Part shown: one piece after another, positions 9,980-22,148 of the stretch | Layout: the number at the start of each line of letters is the position of its first letter | Numbering within the stretch: the stretch's first letter is position 1 | Source of the DNA: Irpex lacteus | Lineage: Eukaryota; Basidiomycota; Agaricomycetes; Polyporales; Irpicaceae | Direction: 5' to 3' | Assembly: GCA_001986395.2 (NCBI GenBank) | Contig: MQVO02000017.1 | Coordinates: 1-64,000 of the forward strand | Length of the DNA stretch: 64,000 nt | The notes under the pieces: model-generated | Seen by the model: only the letters and a program-made list of their open reading frames with translations | What the model was told of the DNA's origin: nothing | Databases searched by the model: none | Position numbers and translations under genes: made by a program

Positions 9980-10416
9980 ATGCCCGATGAACGTACGGCT
10001 TCCAAGTTTACTTGGCTTAACTCTCCTCTCCGTGGCAATCAAAACGCGCAAACTTTGATAGACATGATTCAAGTTGGGCAGTACTATGCACGGAAGGTAC
10101 GTGATCTTATCCACAAAAAGCTTCACGGATTGGGCTCTCATTACTGATCTCTCGTCGCTATTAGCTCACTGGCAAGTCCGGCCCTACACCACGAACCGAG
10201 AAGTATCAGCCCACGGTCAAGTTCCGGGACATCAATGCTGATCTGCTTGATGCGGTGCGGCGCGAGCCTGTCAACGACGACTTGGAATACGAGGATGAAG
10301 GCGAAGACATCGAGCTCGATAGCGAGTCTGCATCTCCAGCTGATGAACCAGTGCCTCGGAACTCCATCACCGCTGGTCGCCACAGCCAGCGCCTTCGGAC
10401 ACTACTTCCTCACTGA
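9980..10416 (+). CDS. Small acidic protein of unknown function
   Basis: Two exons fit cleanly: 9980-10096 and 10165-10416, with a GTACGT...TTAG intron of 68 bp in phase 0. The product would be 122 aa. The first half is basic to neutral. The second half has an acidic run (DDLEYEDEGEDIELD) followed by Ser/Arg-rich sequence. I see no domain. A further short ATG frame of 41 codons follows at 10427-10552 (Ser/Pro-rich) and may be an extra exon in another frame. The gene sits between the Gag-like gene and the Tc1 element, so it may be an exapted or transposon-linked fragment. The start is the first ATG in the frame. Confidence 0.4.
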
Positions 10417-10691
10417 AACTCCGAGATGAATCTGTCCTCCCCTGCTCTGCTGGATCTTCTTTCGGAAACACCCATCTCGTTACCGCCTACTGCCAGTGCT
10501 TCGCAGACAGAGCAGCACCCTCCCTCCGACGACGAGTTCCAAGACTTTTGAATGTTTATAAACAGCGGAATATTTACAAATATCGTTTAATAATGTTATT
10601 CCACATGTTTATAATAGATTCCAACAAATGTTTTTAAACAGTTTGAAACATGTGTGTTTAAATCACTCGACGAACACGATTATCAAACATA

Positions 10692-12296
10692 CAGTGGCGG
10701 CAAAAAGTCTTGCAACAGTAGTAGCGCCCATCGTGATTTTGATCTCGCCTAGCCAAAACGGCTTCAAACGGTCAACTTAGATACAGTTATAGATAGCTTT
10801 ACATCAAATGTACCATCTTCTAGAATTTTATGGAGTTTTATGGAATTAAGCAGAATTAACTAGAGAATTTACCCAAGGACATGATAAATAGCCATCAGGG
10901 GCATGCCGGAAATTCACCCCAGACTACTGCTGCTCACTCGCAATCACCAAACAACTTCATTACTCTTATTCACTTTCTTCAAACCTTACTTATGGTACAG
11001 TGTACCCCTACCAAGAAGGCCCGGATTTGGACACTACACCAGAATGGTGTTGGTGTTTCCGAAATCAGCAGATCGCTTTCTCTCCACCGATCTACTGTCC
11101 ATCGAACACTGAAACAACTATCAATCAACCCTGATTTCTATGCCAAGACACCCCGAAGTGGTCGCCCGCGCATCCTGAATGAGCGTGACCTTCGTCATGC
11201 TGCGCTTCTCTTAGCCAGGCAGGAAGCTCGCAACGCAACTGACCTTCAACGCAAGGCATTTCCTCAAGTTGCGGCCCGAACAATGCGCCACAACCTTGCG
11301 GAGATTGGCCTGAAGGGTTACGTACGGAGGAAGAAGCCATACCTGTCACCAATGCACCGCAGGAAGCGGAAAATGTGGGCCGAACACAAACTTGAGTGGG
11401 GCAAAGAAGAGTGGGATCGTGTTGTATTCTCTGATGAATCCAAATTCAATTTATTTGGGTCTGACGGGAGACAATACTGCCGTAGAAGGAAGGGAGAGGA
11501 ACTTTTGGAGCGAAATGTCCAGAAGGTGGTGAAATATGGAGGGGGAAATGTGATGGTGTGGGGATGTATCACTGCAAATGGTCCAGGAAGATTGCATCGT
11601 GTCGAGGGGAAGATGGACGCCAAACAGTATTGTGATATCCTGACGGAATCACTACTGGGTACACTCCAAGATTATGGGCTTAGCCACCGTGACATTATCT
11701 TCCAGCAAGATAATGACCCCAAGCACACATCGAAGCTCGCTCAAGGCTGGTTTTGGAAGAATGGCATGGCCGTAATGACATGGCCACCAAACTCGCCCGA
11801 CATGAATATTCTCGAACATGTCTGGAACTATATAGATTCCAGATTAAGGGCCCGCAAGAAGCAACCATCAAATCTGGAGGAATTATGGGTGGCGTTACAG
11901 GAGGAGTGGGCCAATTTGGACAAGGAGTACATTCGGAGGTTGTACGACTCATTACCAACCCGTGTAGCTGCTCTAAAACAGGCAAAGGGGTCGTATACTA
12001 AGTACTAATAATGTTAATCAATGTTTTGTTCATATATCTGTTGTGATGTGAGAGCTGAGTACAGATTAAGGCGACGCTTACACGGGCGCTTCACGGGCGC
12101 CAAACGATCGTCGCTGTGTTTTAATCATTTGAACTCCCATAGATCATTGCAAAGATAAAATAGTATCATAGTTATGTACAGTAGACCCTAGCGTAACTGT
12201 ATGTACAGCAAACATGCAGATATGTACATTAATCGCTGAGCTGTGAAGCAAAAACCGCCAGCACTCGATATGTTGCAGGATTTTTTGCCGCCACTG
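10692..12296 (+). mobile_element. Tc1/mariner DNA transposon, apparently complete
   Basis: The element is 1,605 bp with 26-bp terminal inverted repeats beginning CAGTGGCGGCAAAAA. Left end 10692-10717 and right end 12271-12296 differ at two positions. TA dinucleotides at 10690-10691 and 12297-12298 are the expected target duplication. It encloses one uninterrupted transposase frame. The near-identical ends and open frame suggest a fairly young insertion. Confidence 0.93.
10881..12008 (+). CDS. Tc1/mariner transposase (DD34E)
   Basis: The open frame spans 10881-12008 (375 aa from the first ATG). The ATG at 10992 gives a 338-aa protein closer to the usual Tc1 length and starts right before the DNA-binding domain, so I prefer it. 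The N-terminus has a helix-turn-helix (VSEISRSLSLHRSTVHRTL) and then an RSGRPR linker. The catalytic triad is visible: D in VVFSDESKF, D in IIFQQDNDPKH, and E in SPDMNILEHVW, with 34 residues between the second Asp and the Glu. The DDE enzyme would cut and paste the element at TA sites, binding the TIRs. No frameshift or stop is present, so activity is possible though untested. Confidence 0.92.
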   Translation: MINSHQGHAGNSPQTTAAHSQSPNNFITLIHFLQTLLMVQCTPTKKARIWTLHQNGVGVSEISRSLSLHRSTVHRTLKQLSINPDFYAKTPRSGRPRILNERDLRHAALLLARQEARNATDLQRKAFPQVAARTMRHNLAEIGLKGYVRRKKPYLSPMHRRKRKMWAEHKLEWGKEEWDRVVFSDESKFNLFGSDGRQYCRRRKGEELLERNVQKVVKYGGGNVMVWGCITANGPGRLHRVEGKMDAKQYCDILTESLLGTLQDYGLSHRDIIFQQDNDPKHTSKLAQGWFWKNGMAVMTWPPNSPDMNILEHVWNYIDSRLRARKKQPSNLEELWVALQEEWANLDKEYIRRLYDSLPTRVAALKQAKGSYTKY

Positions 12297-13806
12297 TATG
12301 TTACAAAGTCGACGGTGAATTACTAACGGAACCCTACACTTGCCAGTCGATGCATGAGACCAAACGTTGCATGTTCGTTGACTCGAACATTAGATACGAA
12401 ATGGCTATATCACGCTGAATTTGATGAACTACTTAAACATACAATCTGTCATGCACTGGTGTTAAGGATGCCACGTCACCAAGGTGAGTGCAGCCTACTC
12501 ACACGCGATGACAGCGAACGCATAAGTACCCTCGATACACAACTACTATACCTCCAATCACAATGTTCCCACACTCACGCCTCCTCCTCCTTTTTGTTGA
12601 CAACCCTCCCTCAAATTGTCCACGGACTCCTTCAGGCTGTCAAATGCGAGGGAGTGCACACCGCGGACCAATGACTCAAGGAGGAGCTATCTAGAGGAGA
12701 GATAGCGAACGAGCGAGGTAGTACTTGATTGACGGTACGTAGCGTATTCACTTTCCTGCTATTACCACTTTGATAATGCGATCGAAAACGCCTTCGCAAT
12801 TACCAGTAAAAAAGCCACACCGATAAAGACACAGAACGCTATTGACCACCAATACATTTCTTTTCTCGTCAGCGTATCTCCCCGTACAGCGAGCACCATC
12901 GTGAAACATCCAGTCCTCGGTGATTCCACCAGCACGACGTCCAGTCGCGAGCAAGTCCACGCAGAGAGGTGGCCGGATACGCCGTACATCTGCCGTACTG
13001 AGAGGATAGTGACAGCTTACAAGCACGATTGTAGCAGCACGACTGGTGGTAAGAATGGCCGGCTTAGCCGGCCACCTGTGCTGGAGGCCCACTCTCGACA
13101 TTTGCCAGCCTAGTGGCAGCTCGACCGGTGTACCGTTCTGCGCTCAGGGACTCATGCAGTGAGTAGCCGGCTATGCCTGCCACTTGCGTTGTGACGGTCG
13201 ACTCTCGATTGGAAGTTAACACCAACGCGTTGCCCACCGCTTAGTCCACTCTGACACATGCGCCGTGAATGCGTTCAGAGACCAGTTCAGCGAGTGCCCG
13301 GCTTATCCAGCCACTTCCACTACGAGACTCAGCTCTCTACGTATGGCGGAAATTCTGCCAAACTCGTACCTGTGCAATAAACGAGCGTCGAAGCGTCAGT
13401 CATTTACAAGAGCGAGCGTGGCCGTGCCTCCCAGCCTAGCGTGTGCACTGTGGTCGCGTTCAGAGACCAGTTCAGCGGATGGCCGGCTAAGCCGGTCACT
13501 TGCGCTACGAGTCTCGAGTCTCGACGTGAGACGGAAATCCTGCCATGGTGTGAGTGGTCGCGTGAGCCGGCGGCGTCTTGCAATGTGCATTGGGCTTGCA
13601 CGCCGGCGTAAGAAACCTGACTGGTACGCGGATGAAGACGAACGTCGGTTATGAACACGATATATATTGTTTCGTTCTACGCACTATGTACTCATACAAA
13701 CAAAACCGTAACATTTCGTATCTCAACACGCGTATGACGGAAATCCCGTCACGTCACCGTGTGTACAGCGACCTTAAACACGACGACGACAACGAAGACG
13801 TACCCA
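12297..13806. other. Intergenic region with degenerate repeats
   Basis: No confident gene. On the minus strand 12989-12762 could be a C-terminal exon ending in one membrane segment (WWSIAFCVFIGVAFLLVIA), but no upstream exon could be joined to it. From about 13060 to 13600 there are degenerate direct repeats; for example GCGTTCAGAGACCAGTTCAG occurs at 13271 and again at 13456, with CCGGCTTA/TAAGCCGG words after each. Confidence 0.45.
13271..13640. repeat. Degenerate direct repeat, about 185-bp period
   Basis: Two diverged copies start at 13271 and 13456. They share GCGTTCAGAGACCAGTTCAG, then a CCGGCT-containing segment, CTACGAG, and an ACGGAAATCCTGCCA-like end. A third, weaker relative lies near 13040-13100. 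No coding function is apparent. Confidence 0.5.
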
Positions 13807-15200
13807 TTATCCATCACGACACCCTGAGTCCCGATTCCCGCCACCCATCCCGCTCACGCACTGCGCCCACTCCTGGCCGAAAAACTCCCTCAAGTCGTGC
13901 ACGAACTTGTCCGGGTTGTCGAGTGCGGGGAAGTACCCGGCGCGGGTGTGTTCTATCAGAGAGAAGTGAGGATACGAGATGAGTGTTGGACGTTGATGAA
14001 ATGTTGAACGAACGTGAGCGGTAGTCGGGGGACGATCGGTCATTGGGAGTGGTGGCCGAAGTGAAGGTCGAGTGTGATGTGGCTACGAACATGAAGCTCG
14101 AGAATGAAGTGGCGACGAAGGTTGCGGCATGGATGTGAACAAGAGTGATAGCGTGGCATGTGAACGCGAACGTGAATGCGTGAGGGGTACGCGGTGGTGT
14201 CGACGTGAAAGGGAGGTGGCATGAACGAGCCGTGGCGAGACAAAACGCACAGAAAGAAAATAGAATAGAAAAGGGGAGGGGGGGGGCAATACAAAACGTA
14301 GACGTAGACAGGGACGCACCTTTATAAAACGTAAGATTTCCATACCGCGAGGTGAGCTTCCGATTTCGTATGGCTGTGGTGTAGATGTTGTGAGTTGGCG
14401 GTTTCAGGCGAACGGAGCGCAAGTAGGAGGGGCAAGGGGGCGAAGGGTGATCAATCCTGAGGTGGAGATGGAGTGCGAAGATGAAGGGGATGAAGTGCGA
14501 TGATGAAGGGGAGACGACGTACACAGACGAAGGGGGGGAGGACGATATAGAGAATCCGAGATAAACGAGACACGATTGAGTATAAAGGATATGGGGACAA
14601 GGATGAAGGTTGTGGGAATGAACGGCGAGAGGTGTGCAGATGTGTAGATGTCGTGAGGGGTAGGCGAAAGGAAAGGATAGTAGGTCCACGAACGGAAAGT
14701 TGATGTAGCGACGAACGAACGGCTACCGATAGACATGCAACAAAGAACGAGAGAATGACAACTCACAAAAGCACTAAACCCGAACCCCTTCGTCTCCACC
14801 CTCCTAAGCCCCCTCTCAGCAGGTCCGTTCACCTCGGCTCGTTGTCGTCGGGGCTGGTTGTATATCATGACGCTCGATGCGAAGGAGTTTGTGAGGTAGT
14901 AGAGGGAGGTTGTGTGGGAGTTAGGGAGGCTCGAGCAGAGGAGAGGGCGCACCTGGCCAGCCGTGCATGATGAGCAGCGGAATAGCGTCCTCGCGCGTAC
15001 TACGCAGGTGCACGAAATGCAGCGTCATCTCATACCTCCCTCCACGTCCTCTATCCCCTCATCATCAGCATAGTCGACCAAAAATGCTCAACCTCATTCA
15101 TCTTCCCTTCCTCCACTCCTCGAGCCACTTATCCCGGAGATGGAGCAGAAAATCATAGTCGATGCCGAGTGTCGAGCGGTGGACGGGTGGGAGGGGCGTG
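13807..15200 (-). pseudogene. Epoxide hydrolase remnant (alpha/beta hydrolase)
   Basis: Three pieces of a microsomal-type epoxide hydrolase are visible in order on the minus strand. The N-terminal lid piece has GIDYDFLLHLRDKWLEEW (about 15180-15110). The oxyanion-hole segment has LHFVHLRSTRED then PLLIMHGWPG (about 15020-14955). A C-terminal piece has RAGYFPALDNPDKFV and LREFFGQEW (about 13965-13845). The HGWPG motif is followed by a GTGCGC donor. Between it and the C-terminal piece, the 900 bp that should encode the nucleophile Asp and cap domain show only low-complexity sequence. The gene is therefore probably decayed. The enzyme family opens epoxides to diols and is common in fungal detoxification and fatty-acid metabolism. 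Confidence 0.55.
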
Positions 15201-15478
15201 GATGAGAGGAGAGGAGGGCGAGCGTGGAGTGGACGGCGGAGGGGGAGGAGTGGATTTGCGTGCGGCGCAGGTGAGTGAGGATGGGAGACATGGCTGAGAG
15301 AAGAGTACAAGAGTGCGCGGGGAGTGGGCGGTCCGAGGTGTCCTTCGAACGAGAGTCTACGTCACGCGACACTCCTAAGCGCCCCCGTTGATCTCATCTC
15401 GCGATTGTTGACCTCTCCCACCGACGACCGCATACACCCACGACTGGACCTTGGAATCGACTCAGGCGAGGGATATCG

Positions 15479-18400
15479 ATGTCGAGTTTCCGCGCGCCGC
15501 CCCGGAAGGGCGAGAACTTTGAGCTCAGCGCCGACCTCAACAGCGAGTACAAGGAAAAGCGCAAGGACGCCATTAAACGTGTTATCGCCAACATGACCGT
15601 CCAGAAGGGTATTTGTCTCCTCCATCCTCCTTCTCACCTCACGATGAATGTTGATAATGACAACGGACAATGCCAGACGTAAGCGGTCTATTCCCGGACG
15701 TACTCAAGAACATGCAAACCGACGACCTCGAACAAAAAAAGCTCGTCTACCTCTACCTAATGAACTACGCAAAGACGCAACCCGAACTCGTCATCCTCGC
15801 AGTAAACACCTTCGTCAAAGACACCTCCGACGCCAACCCGCTCGTGCGCGCTTTGGCCATACGCACGATGGGGTGTCTCCGCGCCGAGAAGATCATCGAC
15901 TACCTGTGCGACCCGCTCCAGAAATGTCTGAGAGACGAGAACCCGTATGTGAGGAAGACGGCGGCGCTGTGTGTCGCTAAGCTGTATGATTTGAAACCGG
16001 AGTTGGTCATTGAGAATGGGTTTTTGGAGACGTTGAGGGAGATGATCGCGGATTCGAATCCGATGGTGGTGGCTAACACCGTCGGAGCTTTATCTGACAT
16101 CCACGCCGCCGCTCTCGCCAACTCCTCTGCCTCTGCCTCCCCTTCCTCTCTCTCCAACTCCTCCAACAACTCCTCCAACCCTTCCAACGCAGCGGAAGAA
16201 GTATTCAAAATAACCCCACCGATACTCACCAAGCTCCTCGTCGCGCTCAACGAATGCTCCGAGTGGGGGCGCGTCGCCATACTCAATGCGTTGGCTCGAT
16301 ACGAGCCTACAGACGGCGATGTGGGAGAGAGCGAACATATATGTGAGCGCGTCGTACCGCAGCTGCAGCATGCGAATGCGAGTGTTGTGTTGGCTGCCGT
16401 TAAGGTGCGTTTTGTCTTCGCTCGCTACGTTCGCCCACACACTAACACTCCACTACCTCTCTAACACCCTCCAACGCTCACTAACACCCTCCAACGCTCG
16501 CTAACACCCACCCACAGGTAATAATGATCCACACACGCACCCTCCCCCCGTCCCCACAAACCTCCCACCTCCTGCGCAAACTCGCCCCGCCCCTCATCAC
16601 CCTCCTCTCTAACCCGCCCGAGGTGCAGTGGGTTGCTTTAAGGAATATCAACCTCCTCCTTCAGAAACGTCCTAACCTACCCCTATCCCCTGGTCCCCTG
16701 TCTAACAATAATGCATCAACAGAGACGCAGAGTGCTCAGGAGATACTAACCCAAACAGAGATGCGCGTCTTCTTCTGCAAGTATAACGACCCGCTGTACG
16801 TCAAGGTTGAGAAGCTGGAGGTGATGGTAAGGCTTGCGGGGGTTGGGAATGTGGATGCTTTGTTGAGCGAGTTGAAGGAGTGAGTTTTTTTTTGCGGGGG
16901 TTTTTTGGGGGGTTTGGTTTGGGGTTTCCGTCGTCTGCCCATGAACGCTCGCCTTTGCTTCGATTTCGTCTCGTCGTCTCGTCTCCCGACCGCTCGTTAA
17001 TGCCCTTCTCCTCCTTTTCCCTCGCCTTCCCCCTCGTCTCTCTTCGTTCCCTTTGTCGTCTCTTCACGTCGCGTCTCTTGTCTCCCTCGCCCTCGCCTCC
17101 TCCACCCCCTCCCTTTCGCCTCCCCACTCACTCGCCTTCCATGCCACTTCCTCGTCTCTCGTCCCCCACGCGCTCCCCCTCTTCTCCTCCAACTCGTCGC
17201 TAACGCCCTTCCCACCCCTCCCCTCCCTCTCCCCTTTTCCCCCTTCTCCTCTCCTTCTTTGTTTTCTCCCTCTTTCCACCCTTGCTTCGTCCCCCTCAAC
17301 TCATCACTAACACCCCCCCCCCTCGCAGATACGCATCAGAAGTAGACGTAGACTTCGTCCGGCGGTCCATAAAAGCCATCGGCCAAACCGCCATCAAGAT
17401 CGACGAAGCGGCCGAGCGGTGCGTGAACGTACTCCTCGAGCTTATCGCTACGAGGGTCAGTTATGTGGTGCAGGAGGGGGTGGTTGTTATGAAGGTGCGT
17501 TTTGGGTTTTGAGACAGAGGGGGCTTTGCTGACTTACTGGTACTTCCCTTGCCGTTTCCCTCCCATTCCCGCACGCTATTCGTGCTCGCATACGCCCACT
17601 CGTGCTCGCTTCGCACTCGCTCTCACTTGTTCCCGCTCCCGTCCCCACTCACCGGCTCGCTTACTCACCCACTCCCTCTCGCTCCCACTCACCCACTCGC
17701 ATCCACACTCCCCCATCACTCTCCCCTTAACCACTCACATTCACCGGCTCGCTTATGTTTCACTCTCACTCCCTCCCTGTCCCTACCTCACACTCGCCTC
17801 CCCTCTCGCCCATCCTCCGCTCTTCACCCACACTCTCGCTTCGCTCGCTGCCACAGGACATATTCCGCAAATACCCCTCCACCTACGAAGGCACCATCCC
17901 CACCCTCTGCGCCAACCTCGACGAGCTCGACGAGCCCGAGGCCAAAGCCTCTCTCATCTGGATCATCGGCGAGTATGCTAGCAAGATCGAGAATGCTGAT
18001 GAACTGCTGGGCGGATTCGTGGATGGGTTCGTGGAGGAGTCGTATCCTGTGCGTTCTTGTTTTCTTTTTCTTGCTCTTTCTCACGTTTCCTTTTTCTTGC
18101 TCCTCTCATTCTCATTCACTCGCATATACTCGGCTGACGCACCGCCGCATCTACCAGGTACAACTACAAACCCTAACAGCAGTAGTCAAGCTCTTCCTGC
18201 GCAAACCCGACACCTCGCAGGGGCTCGTCCAGCGCGTGCTGAACACCGCCACCAAAGACTGCGACTCGCCCGATGTGCGGGACAGGGCGTATATCTATTG
18301 GAGGCTTTTGTCGACTGATCCCGGGGCTGCTAAGGTGCGTTCTCGCGCTTTTTCCTCCTTCCTGCTCCCTCCTCCTCTCACTCTCTCTTTCATTCTCATC

Positions 18401-19148
18401 GTTCCACGCAACTGATTGGATCGCTGACGCTCTCCGCAGACCGTAGTCCTCGCACACCGCCCACCAATCTCCCTCCCCCGCACAACCGTAGCGCCAGCCC
18501 TACTCGAAGAGCTCCTGGGCGAAATAGGGAGCCTCGCGAGTGTGTATCATAAGCCTGCGGAGACTTTCGTGGGACGTGGACGGATTGGGGCTGATCAGTT
18601 GGCTAGGAAGGCCGGGGAGTGCGTATTCGAGTCTCTCTCTATCTACTTTTCACTTCACTGATATTATTCACTCCCTCCCTCACTCGCTCACCCGTTCGCT
18701 CACGCACAGCCTAAACGACGACCGCCAAACAGCGCGGCTCGCCCTCCAAACAGTAGTGCACGGCCAACAAGCCGAAAACCTCCTCAACTTCGACGACGAC
18801 CCCACCCTCGACTCCTCCTCTTCGCAGCCGACGGGCATCGCGGCGACGGCGGCGTTGGCGAGCGTGGCGGAGAAGAGCTTGTTGGCGGGGACGAGTAGTA
18901 ATCCGTTGGATGATTTGGTTAGTATTTTTGGGAGTGCGGGGATCTCGTCTGCTCCTTCTGGAGCGACCGCCACGCCTGCGACGAGCACCAGTGGAGGAGG
19001 AGCAGGAGGAGATCCGTTTGGGGGGCTGTCGTTTGGTACGCCGTTGGCTCCTACTACTCCCGCTGCGCCGAGCGTCGTGGCGTCGCCTCCGCCGCCGCCG
19101 CAGCAACAACAGCAGGGGGCGCAGGAGGATTTGTTGGGGTTGTTTTAG
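15479..19148 (+). CDS. AP-1/AP-2 complex beta subunit (beta-adaptin)
   Basis: Eight exons: 15479-15608, 15677-16404, 16518-16879, 17329-17494, 17857-18048, 18158-18334, 18440-18618 and 18710-19148, giving 790 aa in one frame. The product is the large beta chain of a clathrin adaptor, which links cargo sorting signals and clathrin on trans-Golgi, endosomal or plasma membranes. Residues 10 to about 600 form the Adaptin_N helical solenoid, including [20 protein letters not shown] and [16 protein letters not shown] Ser/Asn-rich insert of about 28 residues sits near residue 190. The hinge has a clathrin-box motif LLNFD at about 669-673, followed by Ser/Ala/Gly-rich sequence to the end. No ear domain is present, as in yeast beta-adaptins. 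Five of seven introns use a GTGCGT donor. Introns 3 and 4 (449 and 362 bp) are unusually long and pyrimidine-rich. I cannot separate AP-1 from AP-2 by eye; AP-1 (yeast Apl2-like) seems likelier. Confidence 0.95.
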
Positions 19149-22148
19149 GTACTTGTGATAGGGATTGTGGAAGGTGAAAAGGAGGGGATTGTACGTTTTG
19201 GAAGATGTGTTTTCGAGTACGCTTTACCTTGCAGGAAATCGTTATCATATTTATACCTCAAGCAAATAGACCTGCAAAAGTTTCGACTGAGGAAGGAGGC
19301 TGTCGTTCAAGCAGGTTACTATTCGAACCTCAAATTAGTCGAGAGATTCACTTGAATTTGATAATCGAAGTATGCTACTACGACGGGTACTCTATGCCTA
19401 GTGTAAGTGCCGAGCGTGTGCATGTACGCGAAGAGAGTCGTCCTTAATCGCAATTTCACTTTTACGACGATGAATCTAGTACATACAACTTGAAGCTTAA
19501 CTGGAGAATATGAGTATTCAACGTTCAATCTTTAAGTCATCGTAAGCCGCCGACGACTCGGACATACTCACTTGAAAGTTCCGTATCTGTAGGCCGTGCG
19601 TGGATGCTGGTGATAGTGATGGTGAATGAGTAGACGGTAATATAAACATCGAGCCTACGGGCGTACGTAGTCAGGAATCTGAGAAGTTGGATGTATCATC
19701 GTGTGAATCGGGTAAATTGAACGCGTGAAGCATCTACTTATCCAAGCCGGTAAACCAGTCATCAATCACTGATCGTGCAAAGTCAACGCACGACACACGA
19801 TGCACTACCTCAGGCTTTCGAGTTGTTCCTTGTTCCTTGTTACGGCATGCTGCGAGTCGACTGGAGGTTTCGAGCTCGATGTATGCACTTCGCCTGAGTT
19901 GGACGGTGATTTATAAACGTACGTGAATATGCACGGGGGATGGAGACTTACCCTGGGAAGTAAGTGCTGTATTGTCTACGATCCATCCTATTCCAACGCG
20001 GATCGATTACAGTAGAACGTGCCATGACGGTTTAACGCGTCTGAGATAGGGATGAGGTGTACGACTCCAGTCTCTGAGTGCTCAGCTATCGAGCTATCGA
20101 GCGGCGAGTCCTTGGATTCTTGAGATCTTGGACTGTTGAGTTCTTGAGTTCTTGAGTCCTTGGAGTCTTGGATCCTGCGCTGCTTGAGCTCAGATTCTCG
20201 AGTTCCGGAGTTACTACGACATTTTGGAGTTTTGGAGTCACCGCGACGTCTTGAGCTCTCGAGTTACCGCGACCTTGCTAAGCCTGAGGCGAGTGTGAAG
20301 ACGACGGACCACAGTACAAGGCGAGTTGAAGGAGAGGGTATGCGAAGGAGAGCATGCGAGAGAGGAGGATAGAGGAGGGAGCGAGAGAGGATGTGCGAAG
20401 GAGGGGATGTGCGAGAGAGTGATGCGTGAGGGAGAGGAAGGAGGTAGTGAGGGAGAGAACGTATACGCTCTCTCACAAGGTAAGGATGAACGAGAGGAAG
20501 GAAAAGGTGAAACGAGAGGACTCGGATGTGCGACGGGCAACAGTAGGGGAAGGAGCAAGGAAGGAAAGGGTACGACGGACAACAGTAGGAGCGGCCAATG
20601 AAAGGGTGTCACGGGCGACTGTAGGAGACACGAAAGCGAGAACGAACGAGGGTGAGAAGATGAGGTAGTGGAAGCGAGGGGGAGGACGACGACTTACGAC
20701 GACTCACCTCTCCGTAAAGCCTGGCGACGACAAGCCCTTGAGCCTGAGATACGCAAGGAGTCGGACGAACTCGGAGTCGAGTCGATGGTTTGGCCCGCTG
20801 GCATGAACGAGGACCTACAGCCTGAGTGGGTAGAGAGCAGCATGAGTGGTAGAGCGGAACAGCTCGGTTCGAAGTCTTAAGGTCCCACCTGAGTATGGGC
20901 AGTAAGGAGAGAAGGAGAGCGTGGAGGGGATGAAGAGTGCCAGTGCGTGACGGACAAGTGGACAAATGAAGGCAAAAAGACCACGGTGACGGAGAGGGTG
21001 AAGATGTATAGGGCGACGTACTGATAATGAAGTCGACGTACGGACACGATGAAGTCGACTTAACGACACGATGAAGTCGACGCACGGACACGATGAAGTG
21101 GACCTCGACTTCTCCATCCCAGCCGAGAACGGTTCCCTCTGATCGCAGCCAGCACCGACACCGACGCTCCCGCTCCCACTGACATAGACACCGACACCGA
21201 CGCCCCCAACAGCTCTCTGACGAAGACAGCTCCCTACAACATAGACCACCTCCACCTCCACCAGCTCCTATCAACCATCCGTAATCCAACGAATCCAAAT
21301 CACCTGTCCAGTATCTATGATTCGACGGATGTTTCTTCCGTCTCTTTACCCTCCGACTCGCAGAGCTCTGCACCACCTTGAACCCGGCAGGTTAGGTAAC
21401 CTTTGGTCGTATTCCCGCAAATGGAGCACGGGAGGACACGGTTATGGCAGAGTGGTATACAGTGGGGGAGGATGAGTGGACGATGAATTACTTGGGGTGT
21501 GTTGTAGTGCTTGTCGTAGTGTTCTTCGGTTAGTATCCTTCAGCTGCATTGGTCGTCGGTCGTCGTTTGAGGTCGTGTTGGGGGCACGATGTTGCACGAT
21601 GTTATACTTGCTGCCTGGCAAAAGCAGTTGCTGTGAAAGGAAGAAAGGTATTCGACTCACCTGTCGATAACACGATGACTGTCTCTCTCCTCTCTCTACC
21701 CTCAGCGACCCACAGACCCCTGCAGTCCAATCCAACCCGCCCGTGACGCATGTAATGTACGCACCTTTGAGCATACCCGCATACAACTCTTCGACGACCC
21801 GTAGCACGGGAGAGCACATCCACGACAGAACGAGAGATGCATACGAGTGAAGCCTGAGGGACGGCAAGGTCGCCGCACGCAGCAGAGCACACGGGCGTCA
21901 CTTGATCGCACGAGAGATGCGCACCCCTCCTCACAGCACACAACCAAGCATCACCTACCTCGTCACGCACCCACTCGCGGCTGATCGCACGGGAGTCACA
22001 CCGCTCGACAGTCACAGTGCAAGTCCCTCGTCTCATCACAGCATACACCCCCGGACCGGACTCACATCACAACTCCATTCAATCCACAACATAGAAATAC
22101 AATTTCCTTGCTCGTTCGATAGACAGACAGATAGACAATCGCGCCCAG
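19149..22148. other. Long intergenic region, low complexity
   Basis: I see no gene in these 3 kb. From 20100 to 20180 there are repeated CTTGAG/TTGAGT words. From 20320 to 20660 the plus strand is strongly G/A-rich, which keeps several meaningless frames open. A 22-bp tandem repeat lies at 21029-21107. It may hold the 3' UTRs of the two converging genes (adaptin and ARPC5). Confidence 0.5.
21029..21107. repeat. 22-bp tandem repeat, about 3.5 copies
   Basis: The unit is close to GATGAAGTCGACGCACGGACAC. The first copy has a 3-bp insertion and the last is partial. Each unit includes a SalI-like GTCGAC core except the last, which has GTGGAC. Confidence 0.75.

Noticed and set aside
13814..14689. 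291-codon minus-strand frame
   Set aside because: Composition is Ser/His/Pro/Thr simple sequence with no domain except the epoxide hydrolase end, which lies in a different frame.
17549..18415. 288-codon plus-strand frame across beta-adaptin introns
   Set aside because: It reads through a pyrimidine-rich intron and out of frame through exons, while the adaptin exons explain the region.
20609..21376. 255-codon minus-strand frame
   Set aside because: Low-complexity sequence with a 22-bp tandem repeat and no recognisable motif; frames are open on both strands.
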